DNA from: Candidatus Fimousia stercorigallinarum
GTDB taxonomy: Bacteria > Bacillota > Clostridia > Lachnospirales > Lachnospiraceae
Length of the DNA: 64,000 nucleotides
NCBI GenBank assembly: GCA_018715775.1
Contig: DVKZ01000029.1
Location: forward strand, 1-64,000
Reading direction: 5' to 3'
Positions within the stretch are counted from its first letter, which is position 1; every line of letters begins with the position of its first letter. The notes beneath the pieces were generated by a model. The model was not told the origin of the DNA. It did no database searches and worked only from the letters and a program-made list of their open reading frames with translations. Of this stretch, positions 45,140 to 54,564 are shown piece after piece. The position numbers and the translations under genes are program-made.

Positions 45140-45565
45140 CTAACTGACCGCAAAAGTAAGTTCCGCTTTTACTACAACTTTTCCATCAACAGTGGCAATT
45201 GCTTCGCCAACGCCAATCGGTCCTTTCGATTTAATAATTTTCGTCTCTAACCGTATCTTGTCACCAGGAACAACTTTCTCACGGAATTTACATTTATTGA
45301 TTCCACCAAAATAAGCTGTTTTCCCTTTATTCTCCTCCAGAGAAAGAATTGCTACCGCACCGACCTGCGCCAGTGCTTCAATTGTCAGGACTCCCGGCAT
45401 AACCGGTTCCTGAGGAAAATGTCCATTGAAAAAGTCTTCACGGAATGAAACACATTTGTATCCTACCGCTCTGACACCCGGTTCTAATTCTTCAATATAA
45501 TCAATTAACAAAAACGGATGTCTGTGCGGAATGATCTTTTCGATTTCCTTAATCCCTAACTTCAT
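45140..45565 (-). CDS. fabZ: 3-hydroxyacyl-ACP dehydratase FabZ
   Basis: A hotdog protein of 141 residues. The active-site segment is [19 protein letters not shown], giving the catalytic His and Glu; the start has [17 protein letters not shown]. It dehydrates beta-hydroxyacyl-ACP. No fabA, fabM or other isomerase for unsaturated fatty acids is seen in the operon, so unsaturated acids, if made, come from elsewhere or a bifunctional enzyme. Confidence 0.95.
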   Translation of the reverse strand: MKLGIKEIEKIIPHRHPFLLIDYIEELEPGVRAVGYKCVSFREDFFNGHFPQEPVMPGVLTIEALAQVGAVAILSLEENKGKTAYFGGINKCKFREKVVPGDKIRLETKIIKSKGPIGVGEAIATVDGKVVVKAELTFAVS

Positions 45566-45577
45566 ACTTTTCTCCTA

Positions 45578-46006
45578 TTACTGAATGAGGAATAATGGCT
45601 GGCCATATTCCACAGCCTGTGCATTTTCTACACAAATTTCAACAATCGTTCCATCATACTCTGATTCGATCTCATTCATCAGTTTCATAGCCTCTACGAT
45701 TGCCAGTGTCTGTCCCTTTGTTACTTTATCGCCCACTTTTACAAATGGTTCTTCATCTTCAGAAGGAGCAGCATAAAATGTTCCAACTAATGGAGAAACA
45801 ACAACATTGCCCTCCGGTTCTGTTTCGGTCTGAACATCGACAGGCGCTTCTGGCGCTGTTTCCTTTTGTACTGTGCGTACAACAACATTTTCTGCCGCAC
45901 TCGGACAGCTCATAGAAAGTCTGACATCACCTTCCTGATATTCAAAATTCGATAATCCGGCTTTTGACACCGCTTTTACTAATTCTAAAATCTGATCGTA
46001 TTCCAT
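45578..46006 (-). CDS. accB: Biotin carboxyl carrier protein AccB
   Basis: A protein of 142 residues. The biotinyl domain has EAMKLMNEIESEYDG with the biotinylated Lys108; the N-terminal part is a helix plus a Glu/Pro-rich linker. The start at 46006 has AGGAG 8 nt upstream; its start region overlaps the fabF stop closely. It carries CO2 between AccC and AccDA. Confidence 0.95.
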   Translation of the reverse strand: MEYDQILELVKAVSKAGLSNFEYQEGDVRLSMSCPSAAENVVVRTVQKETAPEAPVDVQTETEPEGNVVVSPLVGTFYAAPSEDEEPFVKVGDKVTKGQTLAIVEAMKLMNEIESEYDGTIVEICVENAQAVEYGQPLFLIQ

Positions 46007-46010
46007 AAGA

Positions 46011-47249
46011 CTACTCCTCATATTTTTTTATCAATAATGATGCATTATGTCCGCCAAAACCAAGAGAATTTGAAATTGCAACATTAACCGGCTGTAAAAC
46101 AGGTTCTCCGATCACATAATCCAGATCACATTCTTCATCTTTTTCTGTCGTTCCAACGGTTGGATGGATATAACTTTCCTGAACGGATTTTACACAAGTG
46201 ATCAATTCTACCGCACCGGCTGCGCCAAGCAAATGACCGATCATCGATTTTGTAGAATTGATCTTTAAATGAGCCGCCGCATCTCCAAATGCCAGATGAA
46301 TCGCTCTTGTCTCAAACAGATCATTGTGATGTGTACTTGTTCCATGCGCATTTACATAATCCACTTCTTCCGGCGTAACACCGGCTTCCTTCATAGCAAG
46401 TTCCATTGCTTTTGCAGCACCGCTTCCATCTTCTGCCGGAGATGTAATATGAAATGCATCACAAGTTGCACCATAGCCAGACAGTTCAGCATAAATCTTT
46501 GCTCCACGAGCTTTTGCATGTTCCAATTCCTCTAAAACGACAACGCCTGCACCCTCTCCCATAACAAATCCGCTTCTGTTCTTATCAAATGGAATGGATG
46601 CTTTATAAGGATCTTCTTCTGTCGACAATGCTGTCATATTTGAAAAACCTGCCACTGCAAGTGGTGTAATGCTGCTTTCCGTACCGCCTGCAAACATAAC
46701 ATCTGCATCTCCATACTGGATCGCACGTAAGGCATCGCCAATAGAATGACTTCCTGTTGCACACGCAGTCACTACATTCGTACATTTTCCTTTACATCCA
46801 AGTGCGATCGCCGTATTTCCGGCAGCCATATTCGAAATCATGTTCGGGATCAGCATCGGACTGATTCTTTTTGGTCCCTTTTCCAGTAATTTCTTATGTT
46901 CGCTTTCCATGATCGGAAGTCCACCAATCCCGGAACTGATGATTACTCCAACTCTGTATGGATCTTCCTGTTCCATAACAATTCCGGAATCCTCTGCAGC
47001 TTCCATCGCTGCACTGACCGCATATTGTGAAAATACGTCCATACGTCGTCCTGCTTTTTTGTCCAAACGCTGTTTTACATCAAATCCTTTTACTTCCGCA
47101 GCATTTTTAACTTTATAATCCGTTGTATCAAATTTTGTGATCGGACCAATTCCGACTTTTCCTTCTTTAATTCCGTCCCAGAATTCCGGAACAGAATTAC
47201 CGATCGGCGTGATCGCGCCCATTCCGGTAATTACAACTCTACGTTTCAT
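46011..47249 (-). CDS. fabF: Beta-ketoacyl-ACP synthase II
   Basis: A protein of 412 residues. Active-site Cys in TACATGSHSIGDALRA, His in VNAHGTSTHHND and His in MIGHLLGAAGAVE form the condensing-enzyme triad; SNSLGFGGHNASLL is the typical C-terminus. It elongates acyl-ACP with malonyl-ACP. It follows fabG by 15 nt. Confidence 0.96.
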   Translation of the reverse strand: MKRRVVITGMGAITPIGNSVPEFWDGIKEGKVGIGPITKFDTTDYKVKNAAEVKGFDVKQRLDKKAGRRMDVFSQYAVSAAMEAAEDSGIVMEQEDPYRVGVIISSGIGGLPIMESEHKKLLEKGPKRISPMLIPNMISNMAAGNTAIALGCKGKCTNVVTACATGSHSIGDALRAIQYGDADVMFAGGTESSITPLAVAGFSNMTALSTEEDPYKASIPFDKNRSGFVMGEGAGVVVLEELEHAKARGAKIYAELSGYGATCDAFHITSPAEDGSGAAKAMELAMKEAGVTPEEVDYVNAHGTSTHHNDLFETRAIHLAFGDAAAHLKINSTKSMIGHLLGAAGAVELITCVKSVQESYIHPTVGTTEKDEECDLDYVIGEPVLQPVNVAISNSLGFGGHNASLLIKKYEE

Positions 47250-47264
47250 ATTAATCTCCTTTAT

Positions 47265-48005
47265 CTACATTACCATTCCGCCATCAACTAACAGCACCTG
47301 TCCGGTAATATAAGATGCTGAATCAGAAGCAAGAAAGACAGCAGCATTGGCAATATCCTCAGGATCGGCAAAACGTCCAAGCGGAATCTGTTTCATAGCC
47401 TGTTCTTTTACTTCTTCTGATAAAATATCCGTCATTTCTGTCTTAACAAATCCGGGAGCAATGGCATTGACCGTAATATTTCTAGATGCAAGTTCTTTCG
47501 CTGCTGACTTTGTCAGCCCGATCATTCCCGCTTTGGAAGAACAATAATTTGCCTGTCCGGCATTCCCTGCTACACCGGAAACAGAAGAAATGTTAATGAT
47601 CCTTCCGCTTTTCTGCCGCATCATGATGCGGCTGGCAAATCTCATACAATTGAATGTCCCTTTCAGATTTGTATCGATAACGGCGTCAAAATCATCTTCT
47701 GACATTGCCATTAAAAGACCATCTTTCGTGATACCTGCATTATTAACAAGAATATCAATTTTACCAAAGGTCTTTTTGACAGATTGGATCATTTCCTTAC
47801 ATGCGTTAAAATCCGCAATATTACACTGAAAGATTTCTGCTTTTCCTCCCAGTACTTCGATTTCCTCTTTTACCGATTCTGCACGTTTCTGATTTCCATT
47901 ATAGTGAATCGCAACAGCAGCTCCCGCTTTGGCAAAGGCAAGAGCGATCGCTCTGCCTATACCTCCGGAAGCTCCTGTAACAATTGCAGTTTTATTTTTC
48001 AGCAT
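47265..48005 (-). CDS. fabG: 3-oxoacyl-ACP reductase
   Basis: A short-chain dehydrogenase of 246 residues. TGASGGIGRAIALAFAKAG binds NADPH; NNAGITKDGLLMAMS; the catalytic Ser-Tyr-Lys set is in ISSVSGVAG and ANYCSSKAGMIG. It reduces beta-ketoacyl-ACP. It starts immediately after fabD. Confidence 0.96.
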   Translation of the reverse strand: MLKNKTAIVTGASGGIGRAIALAFAKAGAAVAIHYNGNQKRAESVKEEIEVLGGKAEIFQCNIADFNACKEMIQSVKKTFGKIDILVNNAGITKDGLLMAMSEDDFDAVIDTNLKGTFNCMRFASRIMMRQKSGRIINISSVSGVAGNAGQANYCSSKAGMIGLTKSAAKELASRNITVNAIAPGFVKTEMTDILSEEVKEQAMKQIPLGRFADPEDIANAAVFLASDSASYITGQVLLVDGGMVM

Positions 48006-48935
48006 TTAACTAAGCTCCTTTATCTGATCAATCACCTGTTCCATCTGTTCCCATGTACCAATTCGATATACCGGTACTGTTTTATCGATTTTCTTCATAA
48101 ATCCGGATAAGGTTTTTCCAGGTCCGATCTCAACAAAAAGATCAACGCCGTCCCGGATCATATTGCGTACGCTCTGTTCCCATAAAACAGAACTGTATAC
48201 CTGCTGTTTTAACAGATCGGCAGAAAGTGAAATATCTTCAATTTTTTCTGCAGTTACATTTGTAACATATGGGATCTTAAGAGTGTGCCACTGAACATCG
48301 TTCAAGGTATCCGCAAGAGTTTCTCCTGCTTCTTTGAGGTAAGGTGAATGAAAAGGTCCACTGACGTTAAGCAGCATCACTCTTCTCGCCCCTGCTTCTT
48401 TGATTGCAGGAATCAGCTGTTCAATCCCATCTTTTTTCCCAGTGATCACAATCTGACCCGGACAGTTATAATTTGCGATCGTTACATCATCTCTCGTATC
48501 TGTCACTGCTTTTACCTGTTCTCCGGACAAACCGAGAACAGCAGCCATTCCGCCGGAACCGTCCGGAACGGCATGATGCATCAGATTACCGCGGCGCCAG
48601 ATGACTTTCACAGCATCATCAAAGTCCATACCACCGGCAGTTTCAATCGCACAATATTCACCAAGACTTAAACCGGCAGTTATATCCGGCGTTAATCCAG
48701 CTTCCTCGATTGCTTTTGTCATTGCAATACAGGTCGTTACCAACGCTGCCTGCGTATAATCGGTTCGATCTAACAGGTCATTCTTTTCAAAACAAAGCGC
48801 AGCCACATCAAATCCCAATAATTCAGATGCTCTGTCAAAGATTTCTTTTGACAGAGTGCTGTTTTCATAAAAATCTTTTCCCATTCCGACGGTCTGTGAA
48901 CCCTGACCCGGATATAAAAATGCTATCTTACTCAT
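48006..48935 (-). CDS. fabD: Malonyl-CoA:ACP transacylase
   Basis: A protein of 309 residues. FLYPGQGSQTVGMGKDFYEN at the start, the nucleophile in GLSLGEYCA and the catalytic His in SGPFHSPYLKEAG. It loads malonyl groups on ACP. It overlaps fabK by 8 nt. Confidence 0.96.
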   Translation of the reverse strand: MSKIAFLYPGQGSQTVGMGKDFYENSTLSKEIFDRASELLGFDVAALCFEKNDLLDRTDYTQAALVTTCIAMTKAIEEAGLTPDITAGLSLGEYCAIETAGGMDFDDAVKVIWRRGNLMHHAVPDGSGGMAAVLGLSGEQVKAVTDTRDDVTIANYNCPGQIVITGKKDGIEQLIPAIKEAGARRVMLLNVSGPFHSPYLKEAGETLADTLNDVQWHTLKIPYVTNVTAEKIEDISLSADLLKQQVYSSVLWEQSVRNMIRDGVDLFVEIGPGKTLSGFMKKIDKTVPVYRIGTWEQMEQVIDQIKELS

Positions 48936-49863
48936 ATTGACTGCCTTTCAAAAGTTCCTGTGCCTCGCCATATACCTTTTCGATGATCTCTTTACAACTG
49001 AGTTCCTCTTTTACCAGTCCTGCGATCTGACCAGCCATAACGCTTCCATGCATTACATCGCCGTCTACAACCGCTTTTCTTAATCCACCGAGTGTCAGCT
49101 TTTCCAGTTCTTCCAAAGAAGCACCTGCTGCTTCCAGACGCAGATATTCTTTTGTCTGCTGGTTTCTTAATGTACGTACCGGATGTCCGGTTGATCTTCC
49201 GGTTACTTTTGTATCGATATCTTTTGCTTTGATCACTTTTTGCTTATATGCTTCGTGAACAATGGATTCCTTGGAAGCAACAAAAATCGTTCCCATCTGC
49301 ACAGCTTTTGCACCGAGCATCATAGCAGCCGCAAATCCTCTTCCATCTGCAATTCCGCCTGCCGCGATGACCGGAATGGATACTGCATCCACAACCTGTG
49401 GAACCAAAACCATCGTTGTTGTTTCTCCAATATGTCCGCCGGATTCTGTACCTTCTGCGATGACCGCATCAGCACCTGAACGTTCCATACGTCTTGCCAG
49501 TGCTACACTTGCAACAACCGGAACAACTTTTACTCCGGCTTCTTTCCACATTTTCATATATTTTTCCGGATTTCCGGCACCTGTAGTTACTACTTCAACG
49601 TGTTCTTCTGCAATGATCTGGGCAATTTTATCTGCATCCGGATTCATCAGCATCAGATTGACGCCAAATGGTTTGTCCGTATGTTTCTTTACCTGTTGAA
49701 TCTGATCTTTCACCCATTCTGCAGGTGCTCCACCGGAACCGATAATTCCAAGTCCGCCTGCTTCTGAAACAGCGGAAGCCAATTCCCAAGTACCAACCCA
49801 GGCCATACCGCCCTGAATGATCGGATACTGGATACCAAGTAATTCTGTGATTTCTGTTTTCAT
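48928..49863 (-). CDS. fabK: Enoyl-ACP reductase II (FabK)
   Basis: An FMN-dependent protein of 311 residues: GIQYPIIQGGMAWVGTWELA, MLGAKAVQMGTIFVASKES and AEGTESGGHIGETTTMVLV. It reduces enoyl-ACP. No fabI is present, so this is the enoyl reductase of the pathway, possibly alongside the FabK-like enzyme at 41000-42058. Confidence 0.95.
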   Translation of the reverse strand: MKTEITELLGIQYPIIQGGMAWVGTWELASAVSEAGGLGIIGSGGAPAEWVKDQIQQVKKHTDKPFGVNLMLMNPDADKIAQIIAEEHVEVVTTGAGNPEKYMKMWKEAGVKVVPVVASVALARRMERSGADAVIAEGTESGGHIGETTTMVLVPQVVDAVSIPVIAAGGIADGRGFAAAMMLGAKAVQMGTIFVASKESIVHEAYKQKVIKAKDIDTKVTGRSTGHPVRTLRNQQTKEYLRLEAAGASLEELEKLTLGGLRKAVVDGDVMHGSVMAGQIAGLVKEELSCKEIIEKVYGEAQELLKGSQYE

Positions 49864-49872
49864 AAATAACTC

Positions 49873-50100
49873 CTAGTTACATTTTTCTTCTAAGTAATTT
49901 ACAAGATCTCCAACTGTTTTAATGGATTCAAGGTCTTCAGAAGGAATTTCTACGTCAAATTCATCTTCTAATGTCATAACCATTTCAAAAAGATCCAGAG
50001 AATCTACTTCTAAATCATCTTTAAAAGAAGCATCTAAAGTTACCTGGCTTTCTTCTACGTCCATTTCTTCCATAATTAATTCTTTTACTTTGTCAAACAT
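49873..50100 (-). CDS. acpP: Acyl carrier protein
   Basis: A protein of 75 residues, highly acidic. The phosphopantetheine site is EVDSLDLFEM with Ser34. The start at 50100 is preferred because GAGGAA lies upstream and the ACP fold begins MFDKVKELI; a longer frame reaching 50130 overlaps fabH. It sits between fabH and fabK, as usual for Clostridia. Confidence 0.95.
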   Translation of the reverse strand: MFDKVKELIMEEMDVEESQVTLDASFKDDLEVDSLDLFEMVMTLEDEFDVEIPSEDLESIKTVGDLVNYLEEKCN

Positions 50101-50123
50101 CGTTTTTTCCTCACTTTCTTTTC

Positions 50124-51077
50124 TTACCATTCTAAATACATACCGCCCCAGGTAAGGCCTGCGCCAAATCCTGCAACGATCAATTTCATACCCGGTTTTA
50201 ATTTCCCCTGCCTGTTCAGATCATCCAGCAAAACCGGTATACTTGCGGATGAAATATTGCCATTTTCCTGCAGGTTCATTGGAAATTTGCTTATATCCTG
50301 CTGCAAATGCTTTGCAATCGATGTAATGATCCTTTCATTTGCCTGATGCAACAGGAACAGATCAATTTCTTCAACAGAACGTCCGCTTTGTTCCAGAATC
50401 TCATGGATCAACTGTGGAATCTGTTTTACCGCAAATTTATAAATCGCCCGGCCATCCATAAAAATGTGATTGCCGTACGGAGATTTCTCAGCTCCGAAAC
50501 CGGAACTGCAAGATAATGCAGCACCTTTTGCCCCATCACTGTGAAGCACAAAAGGGACCTCAATGTTACTGTCCTGACAAGTGATCACCGCTGCCCCGGC
50601 ACCATCTCCAAATAAGATACATGTTCCACGGTCTGTCCAGTCAATGAGATTGGACAGACATTCAGATCCAATAACAAGTGCTGTCCGGATCAAGCCCGCT
50701 TTCATTTGAGCAGCTGCTACCTGATACGCAGAAATAAAACCGGTACAAGCTGCATTCAGATCAAATGCAGCAGCGTTGTCAGCACCGATCGCAGCCTGAA
50801 CCTCACATGCCGCACATGGCAAAATCTGCTCAGCAGATACAGAAGATACGATGACCAGGTCAATTCCGGCAGGCTCAATTCCCGCATTGCGAATAGCTTC
50901 TTTTGCTGCACTGACAGCCATTGATACGACGGTATCCTGTTCTGCTATATGTCTTGCCTTAATTCCGGTCCTGCTTTGTATCCACTCATCACTGGTGTCC
51001 ACCATTTCGGAAAGTTCGAAATTATCCATCAGATGATCCGGAAGATACGAACCTGTTCCCGTAATCTTTGCATACAT
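50124..51077 (-). CDS. fabH: Beta-ketoacyl-ACP synthase III
   Basis: A protein of 317 residues. Catalytic Cys in DLNAACTGFISAY, His in LFLLHQANERI and Asn in ENGNISSASIP. It starts chains by condensing acetyl-CoA or branched acyl-CoA with malonyl-ACP. It is the first gene of the operon, directly after the promoter and operator. Confidence 0.96.
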   Translation of the reverse strand: MYAKITGTGSYLPDHLMDNFELSEMVDTSDEWIQSRTGIKARHIAEQDTVVSMAVSAAKEAIRNAGIEPAGIDLVIVSSVSAEQILPCAACEVQAAIGADNAAAFDLNAACTGFISAYQVAAAQMKAGLIRTALVIGSECLSNLIDWTDRGTCILFGDGAGAAVITCQDSNIEVPFVLHSDGAKGAALSCSSGFGAEKSPYGNHIFMDGRAIYKFAVKQIPQLIHEILEQSGRSVEEIDLFLLHQANERIITSIAKHLQQDISKFPMNLQENGNISSASIPVLLDDLNRQGKLKPGMKLIVAGFGAGLTWGGMYLEW

Positions 51078-51132
51078 AGTTCTTTCCTCTTTCTTTTTTC
51101 ATAAATGTAACATAGTTTTGTTTGAAACATAA

Positions 51133-51153
51133 ATAGTTTTAAAGTCAAACTAT
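51133..51153. promoter_or_regulatory. FabT-type operator
   Basis: A palindrome with 7-bp arms ATAGTTT / AAACTAT separated by 7 bp, resembling the FabT box (TAGTTTGA...TCAAACTA). It lies just downstream of the -10 box of fabH. A degenerate second copy sits at about 51112-51132. Confidence 0.75.
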
Positions 51154-51161
51154 TGAATACT

Positions 51162-51189
51162 AATATAACATAAGCATAGAAATAGTCAA
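51162..51189 (-). promoter_or_regulatory. Promoter of the fatty-acid operon
   Basis: TTGACT (51189-51184) and TATATT (51167-51162) on the minus strand, spacer 16 nt, with the FabT-type palindrome immediately downstream over the start of transcription. Confidence 0.75.
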
Positions 51190-51220
51190 GTATTTTTTTA
51201 TGTGCCTGTAAACAATGATT

Positions 51221-51445
51221 TTATCTTCGTTCGCGCACGATATACCAGATGCCAAGCGCAAACAAAGCGACTGCACCCAGGATCCTGTCAATTCCAGCGG
51301 GCACGTTTCCATACAGGACATTTGCGATTCCTGACACAGCAAATGCAGCTGCAACTAAAAAAAATAATCCGATCAGCATGATCGTTCCCTGTTTTTCTTT
51401 TTCGTTCATTTCTTTTTTCTGCTTTGCTTTTTTCTCTTCTTTCAT
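51221..51445 (-). CDS. Small two-helix membrane protein
   Basis: A protein of 74 residues: a lysine/glutamate-rich N-terminus, then two hydrophobic segments (TIMLIGLFFLVAAAFAVSGI and ILGAVALFALGIWYIV). AGGGAG lies 8 nt before the ATG. It follows the Nudix-M15 gene by 12 nt in the same direction and lies just ahead of the fatty-acid promoter. Function unknown. Confidence 0.6.
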   Translation of the reverse strand: MKEEKKAKQKKEMNEKEKQGTIMLIGLFFLVAAAFAVSGIANVLYGNVPAGIDRILGAVALFALGIWYIVRERR

Positions 51446-51457
51446 ATGTCTTACTCC

Positions 51458-52609
51458 CTAAGCCTTTGTCCGTTTTTCATTAAGCTGGAAATGCTGATAA
51501 TCTTTAGTTTCTTCCCAATCACCTCCCCAGTGAAAGCCTTTTTCTATAAATAATTGATAACAGAGGTCCATATGATCAATCTTATGGGGAGCTTCTTTTT
51601 GCCGACTTACGTATCTTCCGGCGTTGAGCGGAGTAAAACTTCCGTCGGATAAAACATACGGATTATAAAGAGGATTAATATCTACCGCCCTGCCATATGC
51701 ATGTTCTGACAATATATTCGTTCCTGCGATCATACGAAAATTAAAGCAGGAACTGTTATTGTCTGCCATAGATAATTCATCATTGCCTCCATAAACATCC
51801 ACCAACAGCATCTTTTCAATTGGATAACCCGCCTCATAGAGGCTGCGGAAAATATCACACAGATCTTTTGCAATCTCCTTGTGACAGATCATCTCTCCAA
51901 TATGCGTCTTCTGATCGAATCCGATATGGAGCACTCGCAGATATCGTAGATCACCCCTTGGAACCGTACATTCTGGTCCATAGGAAATACCTTTCATCCT
52001 CGAAAAGATCCAATCCGGAATAGATTTCGACCGGAAACACCAGTCCAGATCACTATGGAGTTTAGCGATCAGTTTCGGATAAATCCTTTCCTGAAACCAC
52101 GCTTCTGTCGAGGCTTCGATTGCTTCTCCAAACGAAAACCAGGCAACACCGCTATTTTCATCCGGTTTGATCCGGATATCTTCTTTCTCATCTGCCTTTA
52201 AGAGATACGTAATATTCAAATGAAGATGAGAAGGAACATAAACACCGTTTTTTTCATGCCCGTCAACTGTCAGCACTTCTAATGAGTAAATTTCTTCACT
52301 GACTGGTTCTACGCTTCGTAATCCGCTTTCTTCCTGAACTTCGCGGATCGCCACTTGCAATAAATCTTCTTCACCGTCGGCATGTCCACCCATCCATGAC
52401 CAAGAATGATACAGATTATGAAATACCATCAGCGTCTTCGTAATATCATGATTAACTACCCATGCCGATGCTGTCATATGTGCGATCTGGTTTTCACGCC
52501 GGAAAATATCCTTTTGTGTCAGCATCGATAAAATAAGGCGTTTATCTGTTTCTTCCTGTTCATTAAAAGGTATCATTTTTTCAATCTGTCTAATTAATTC
52601 TGCCCGCAT
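51458..52609 (-). CDS. Nudix hydrolase fused to M15-type D,D-carboxypeptidase-like domain
   Basis: A protein of 383 residues with two domains. N-terminal Nudix domain: the box GHADGEEDLLQVAIREVQEE followed by SGL at about 76-98. C-terminal domain of the M15 (VanY/DdpX-like) family: SEHAYGRAVDINPLYNP with zinc His and Asp, then GFHWGGDWEETKDYQHFQ with Glu and His ligands. No signal peptide or membrane helix, so the peptidase half would be cytosolic unless exported otherwise. Cell-wall recycling or modification is a possible common theme; both active sites look intact. Confidence 0.82.
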   Translation of the reverse strand: MRAELIRQIEKMIPFNEQEETDKRLILSMLTQKDIFRRENQIAHMTASAWVVNHDITKTLMVFHNLYHSWSWMGGHADGEEDLLQVAIREVQEESGLRSVEPVSEEIYSLEVLTVDGHEKNGVYVPSHLHLNITYLLKADEKEDIRIKPDENSGVAWFSFGEAIEASTEAWFQERIYPKLIAKLHSDLDWCFRSKSIPDWIFSRMKGISYGPECTVPRGDLRYLRVLHIGFDQKTHIGEMICHKEIAKDLCDIFRSLYEAGYPIEKMLLVDVYGGNDELSMADNNSSCFNFRMIAGTNILSEHAYGRAVDINPLYNPYVLSDGSFTPLNAGRYVSRQKEAPHKIDHMDLCYQLFIEKGFHWGGDWEETKDYQHFQLNEKRTKA

Positions 52610-52744
52610 ATTTCCACCATTATCAATATTTACCTTTTTTATTGTACCACAAATGCAGAATTCCTCATAGATAATTTTCCAAGATTCCCCTCTGCACTTC
52701 CACTAAAACAAAGCAGCTGCTTCCCCTGCTTTTATACAAACGAA

Positions 52745-52794
52745 AAACACCACCTGCTCCGGATTCGAACATCGCACCGTTGCAAGTGGTGTTT
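52745..52794 (-). terminator. Terminator after the phosphohexomutase gene, loop carries a tRNA T-arm-like motif
   Basis: AAACACCAC (52745-52753) and GTGGTGTTT (52786-52794) form the stem; on the minus strand T runs follow. The loop contains GTTCGAATCC on the minus strand (GGATTCGAAC at 52761-52770), like a tRNA T-arm, but no tRNA body can be folded around it. Confidence 0.65.
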
Positions 52795-52819
52795 CTACTA
52801 TGATTAAATCATTTTTCTT

Positions 52820-54502
52820 TTATGAAAAAATCGGTTTCAATGCTTCTGCCAAAGCATCTTTCTGAGCCTGAGCTTCTGCAAGATCTTTACCTAAAGTTGT
52901 ATAATAACCTTTAATCTTTGGTTCTGTACCGGATGGACGAACGATTACAGATGCACCGCCTTCCAGATCATAACGAAGAACATTTGCTGCAGGAAGTCCT
53001 GTAGATTCTGTATCTTTATAATCGGTAACTTTTACTACTTTATATCCGGCGATTTCTGTCGGAGCTTCTTCACGAAGTCCTTTCATAATGCCCGCCATCT
53101 TGTCCATACCTGTTAAACCAGGGAATTCAAAGCTGTCTACTTTATTTAAATAACGGCCATATTCTGCATAAATTTCTTCCAGGCGCTGTTTAATAGAACT
53201 TCCGATGCTTCTATAATAAGCTGCCATCTCACAGATTAACATGGAAGCAATCACTGCATCTTTATCACGTACATATGGACCTGCAAGATATCCGTAAGAT
53301 TCTTCGAAACCAAAGATGAAACGATCAACTTCACCATCTGCTTCTAACCCTGCGATCTGATCTCCAATCCATTTAAAACCGGTTAATACGCTTCTTAATT
53401 CCACACCATAATGTTTTGCAACTGCATCAGCAAGCGGTGTGGATACGATAGATTTTACAGCTACCGGATTTGCAGGCATTGTGCCTTTTTCAATACGTCC
53501 GGCACAGATGTAATCTAACAGAAGAACCCCCATTTCATTACCGGATACAAGTTCATACGAACCATCCGGGCACTTCATGGCAATTCCTACACGGTCTGCA
53601 TCTGGATCCGTAGCAAGCATCAGATCTGCTCCAATTTCCGTAGCCATATTAACACCTAATTCCATAGCTGCATAGATTTCCGGATTTGGATAACTGCATG
53701 TTGTAAAATATCCGTTTGGATATTCCTGTTCAGGAACAATGGTAATATCTGTTATTCCGATATCTTTTAATACCTTTGTTACCGGAACAAGACCTGTTCC
53801 ATTCAATGGAGAATATACAAGTTTTAATCCTGCTGTTTTTGCGAGACCCGGACGAACCTGGCGTGCTTCAATTGCTTCATAGAATGCTTTATAGCAGTCA
53901 TCGCCAACAAACTTGATCATACCGCATTCTACACCTTCTGCAAATGACATGCATTTTGCACCTGTTAAGACATCTGTCTTCTGAATCTCAGCATATACGA
54001 TTGCTGCCGCATCGTCTGTCATCTGGCATCCGTCCGGACCATATGCTTTATATCCGTTATATTTCGATGGATTATGAGATGCAGTTACCATAATACCTGC
54101 ATTGCATTCATAATAACGGGTTGCAAAGGAAAGTGCCGGAACCGGCATTAACGTATCGTAAATGCGTACATGAATTCCATTCGCTGCTAATACACCTGCA
54201 GCTGTTTTTGCGAATACATCGCTCTTCAAACGGGAATCATAGCTGATCGCAACTGTCTGATTACCGCCCTGAGTTTTTACCCAGTTTGCAAGACCTTGTG
54301 TAGCCTGACGAACAACATAGATGTTCATGCGGTTTGTGCCGGCACCTAACACCCCACGGAGTCCGGCTGTTCCGAATGCTAAAGCTACAGCAAAACGGTC
54401 TTTGATCTCATCATCGTTACCTTCGATTTTAGCCAACTCTGGATTTAAATCACAATCTTCTAAATCTGCAGCAAGCCAACGTTCGTATTCTTTTTGATAC
54501 AT
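52820..54502 (-). CDS. pgcA: Phosphoglucomutase/phosphomannomutase family
   Basis: A protein of 560 residues. The active-site phosphoserine loop is VTASHNPSKYNGYKAYG, metal loop DPDADRVGIAMK, sugar loop GFEESYGYL and the phosphate-binding loop VRPSGTEPKIKGYYT. It interconverts hexose 1- and 6-phosphates for glycolysis, glycogen and cell-wall sugars. It is alone in its transcript with an excellent promoter. Confidence 0.94.
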   Translation of the reverse strand: MYQKEYERWLAADLEDCDLNPELAKIEGNDDEIKDRFAVALAFGTAGLRGVLGAGTNRMNIYVVRQATQGLANWVKTQGGNQTVAISYDSRLKSDVFAKTAAGVLAANGIHVRIYDTLMPVPALSFATRYYECNAGIMVTASHNPSKYNGYKAYGPDGCQMTDDAAAIVYAEIQKTDVLTGAKCMSFAEGVECGMIKFVGDDCYKAFYEAIEARQVRPGLAKTAGLKLVYSPLNGTGLVPVTKVLKDIGITDITIVPEQEYPNGYFTTCSYPNPEIYAAMELGVNMATEIGADLMLATDPDADRVGIAMKCPDGSYELVSGNEMGVLLLDYICAGRIEKGTMPANPVAVKSIVSTPLADAVAKHYGVELRSVLTGFKWIGDQIAGLEADGEVDRFIFGFEESYGYLAGPYVRDKDAVIASMLICEMAAYYRSIGSSIKQRLEEIYAEYGRYLNKVDSFEFPGLTGMDKMAGIMKGLREEAPTEIAGYKVVKVTDYKDTESTGLPAANVLRYDLEGGASVIVRPSGTEPKIKGYYTTLGKDLAEAQAQKDALAEALKPIFS

Positions 54503-54564
54503 CTTTTTACACGCTCCTATTTTTGTTTTTCAATGTGGACATTTTTAACGAAAATCCTATCCTT

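Noticed and set aside
52745-52794. tRNA gene
   Set aside because: Only a T-arm-like core is present; acceptor, D-arm and anticodon regions cannot be found.
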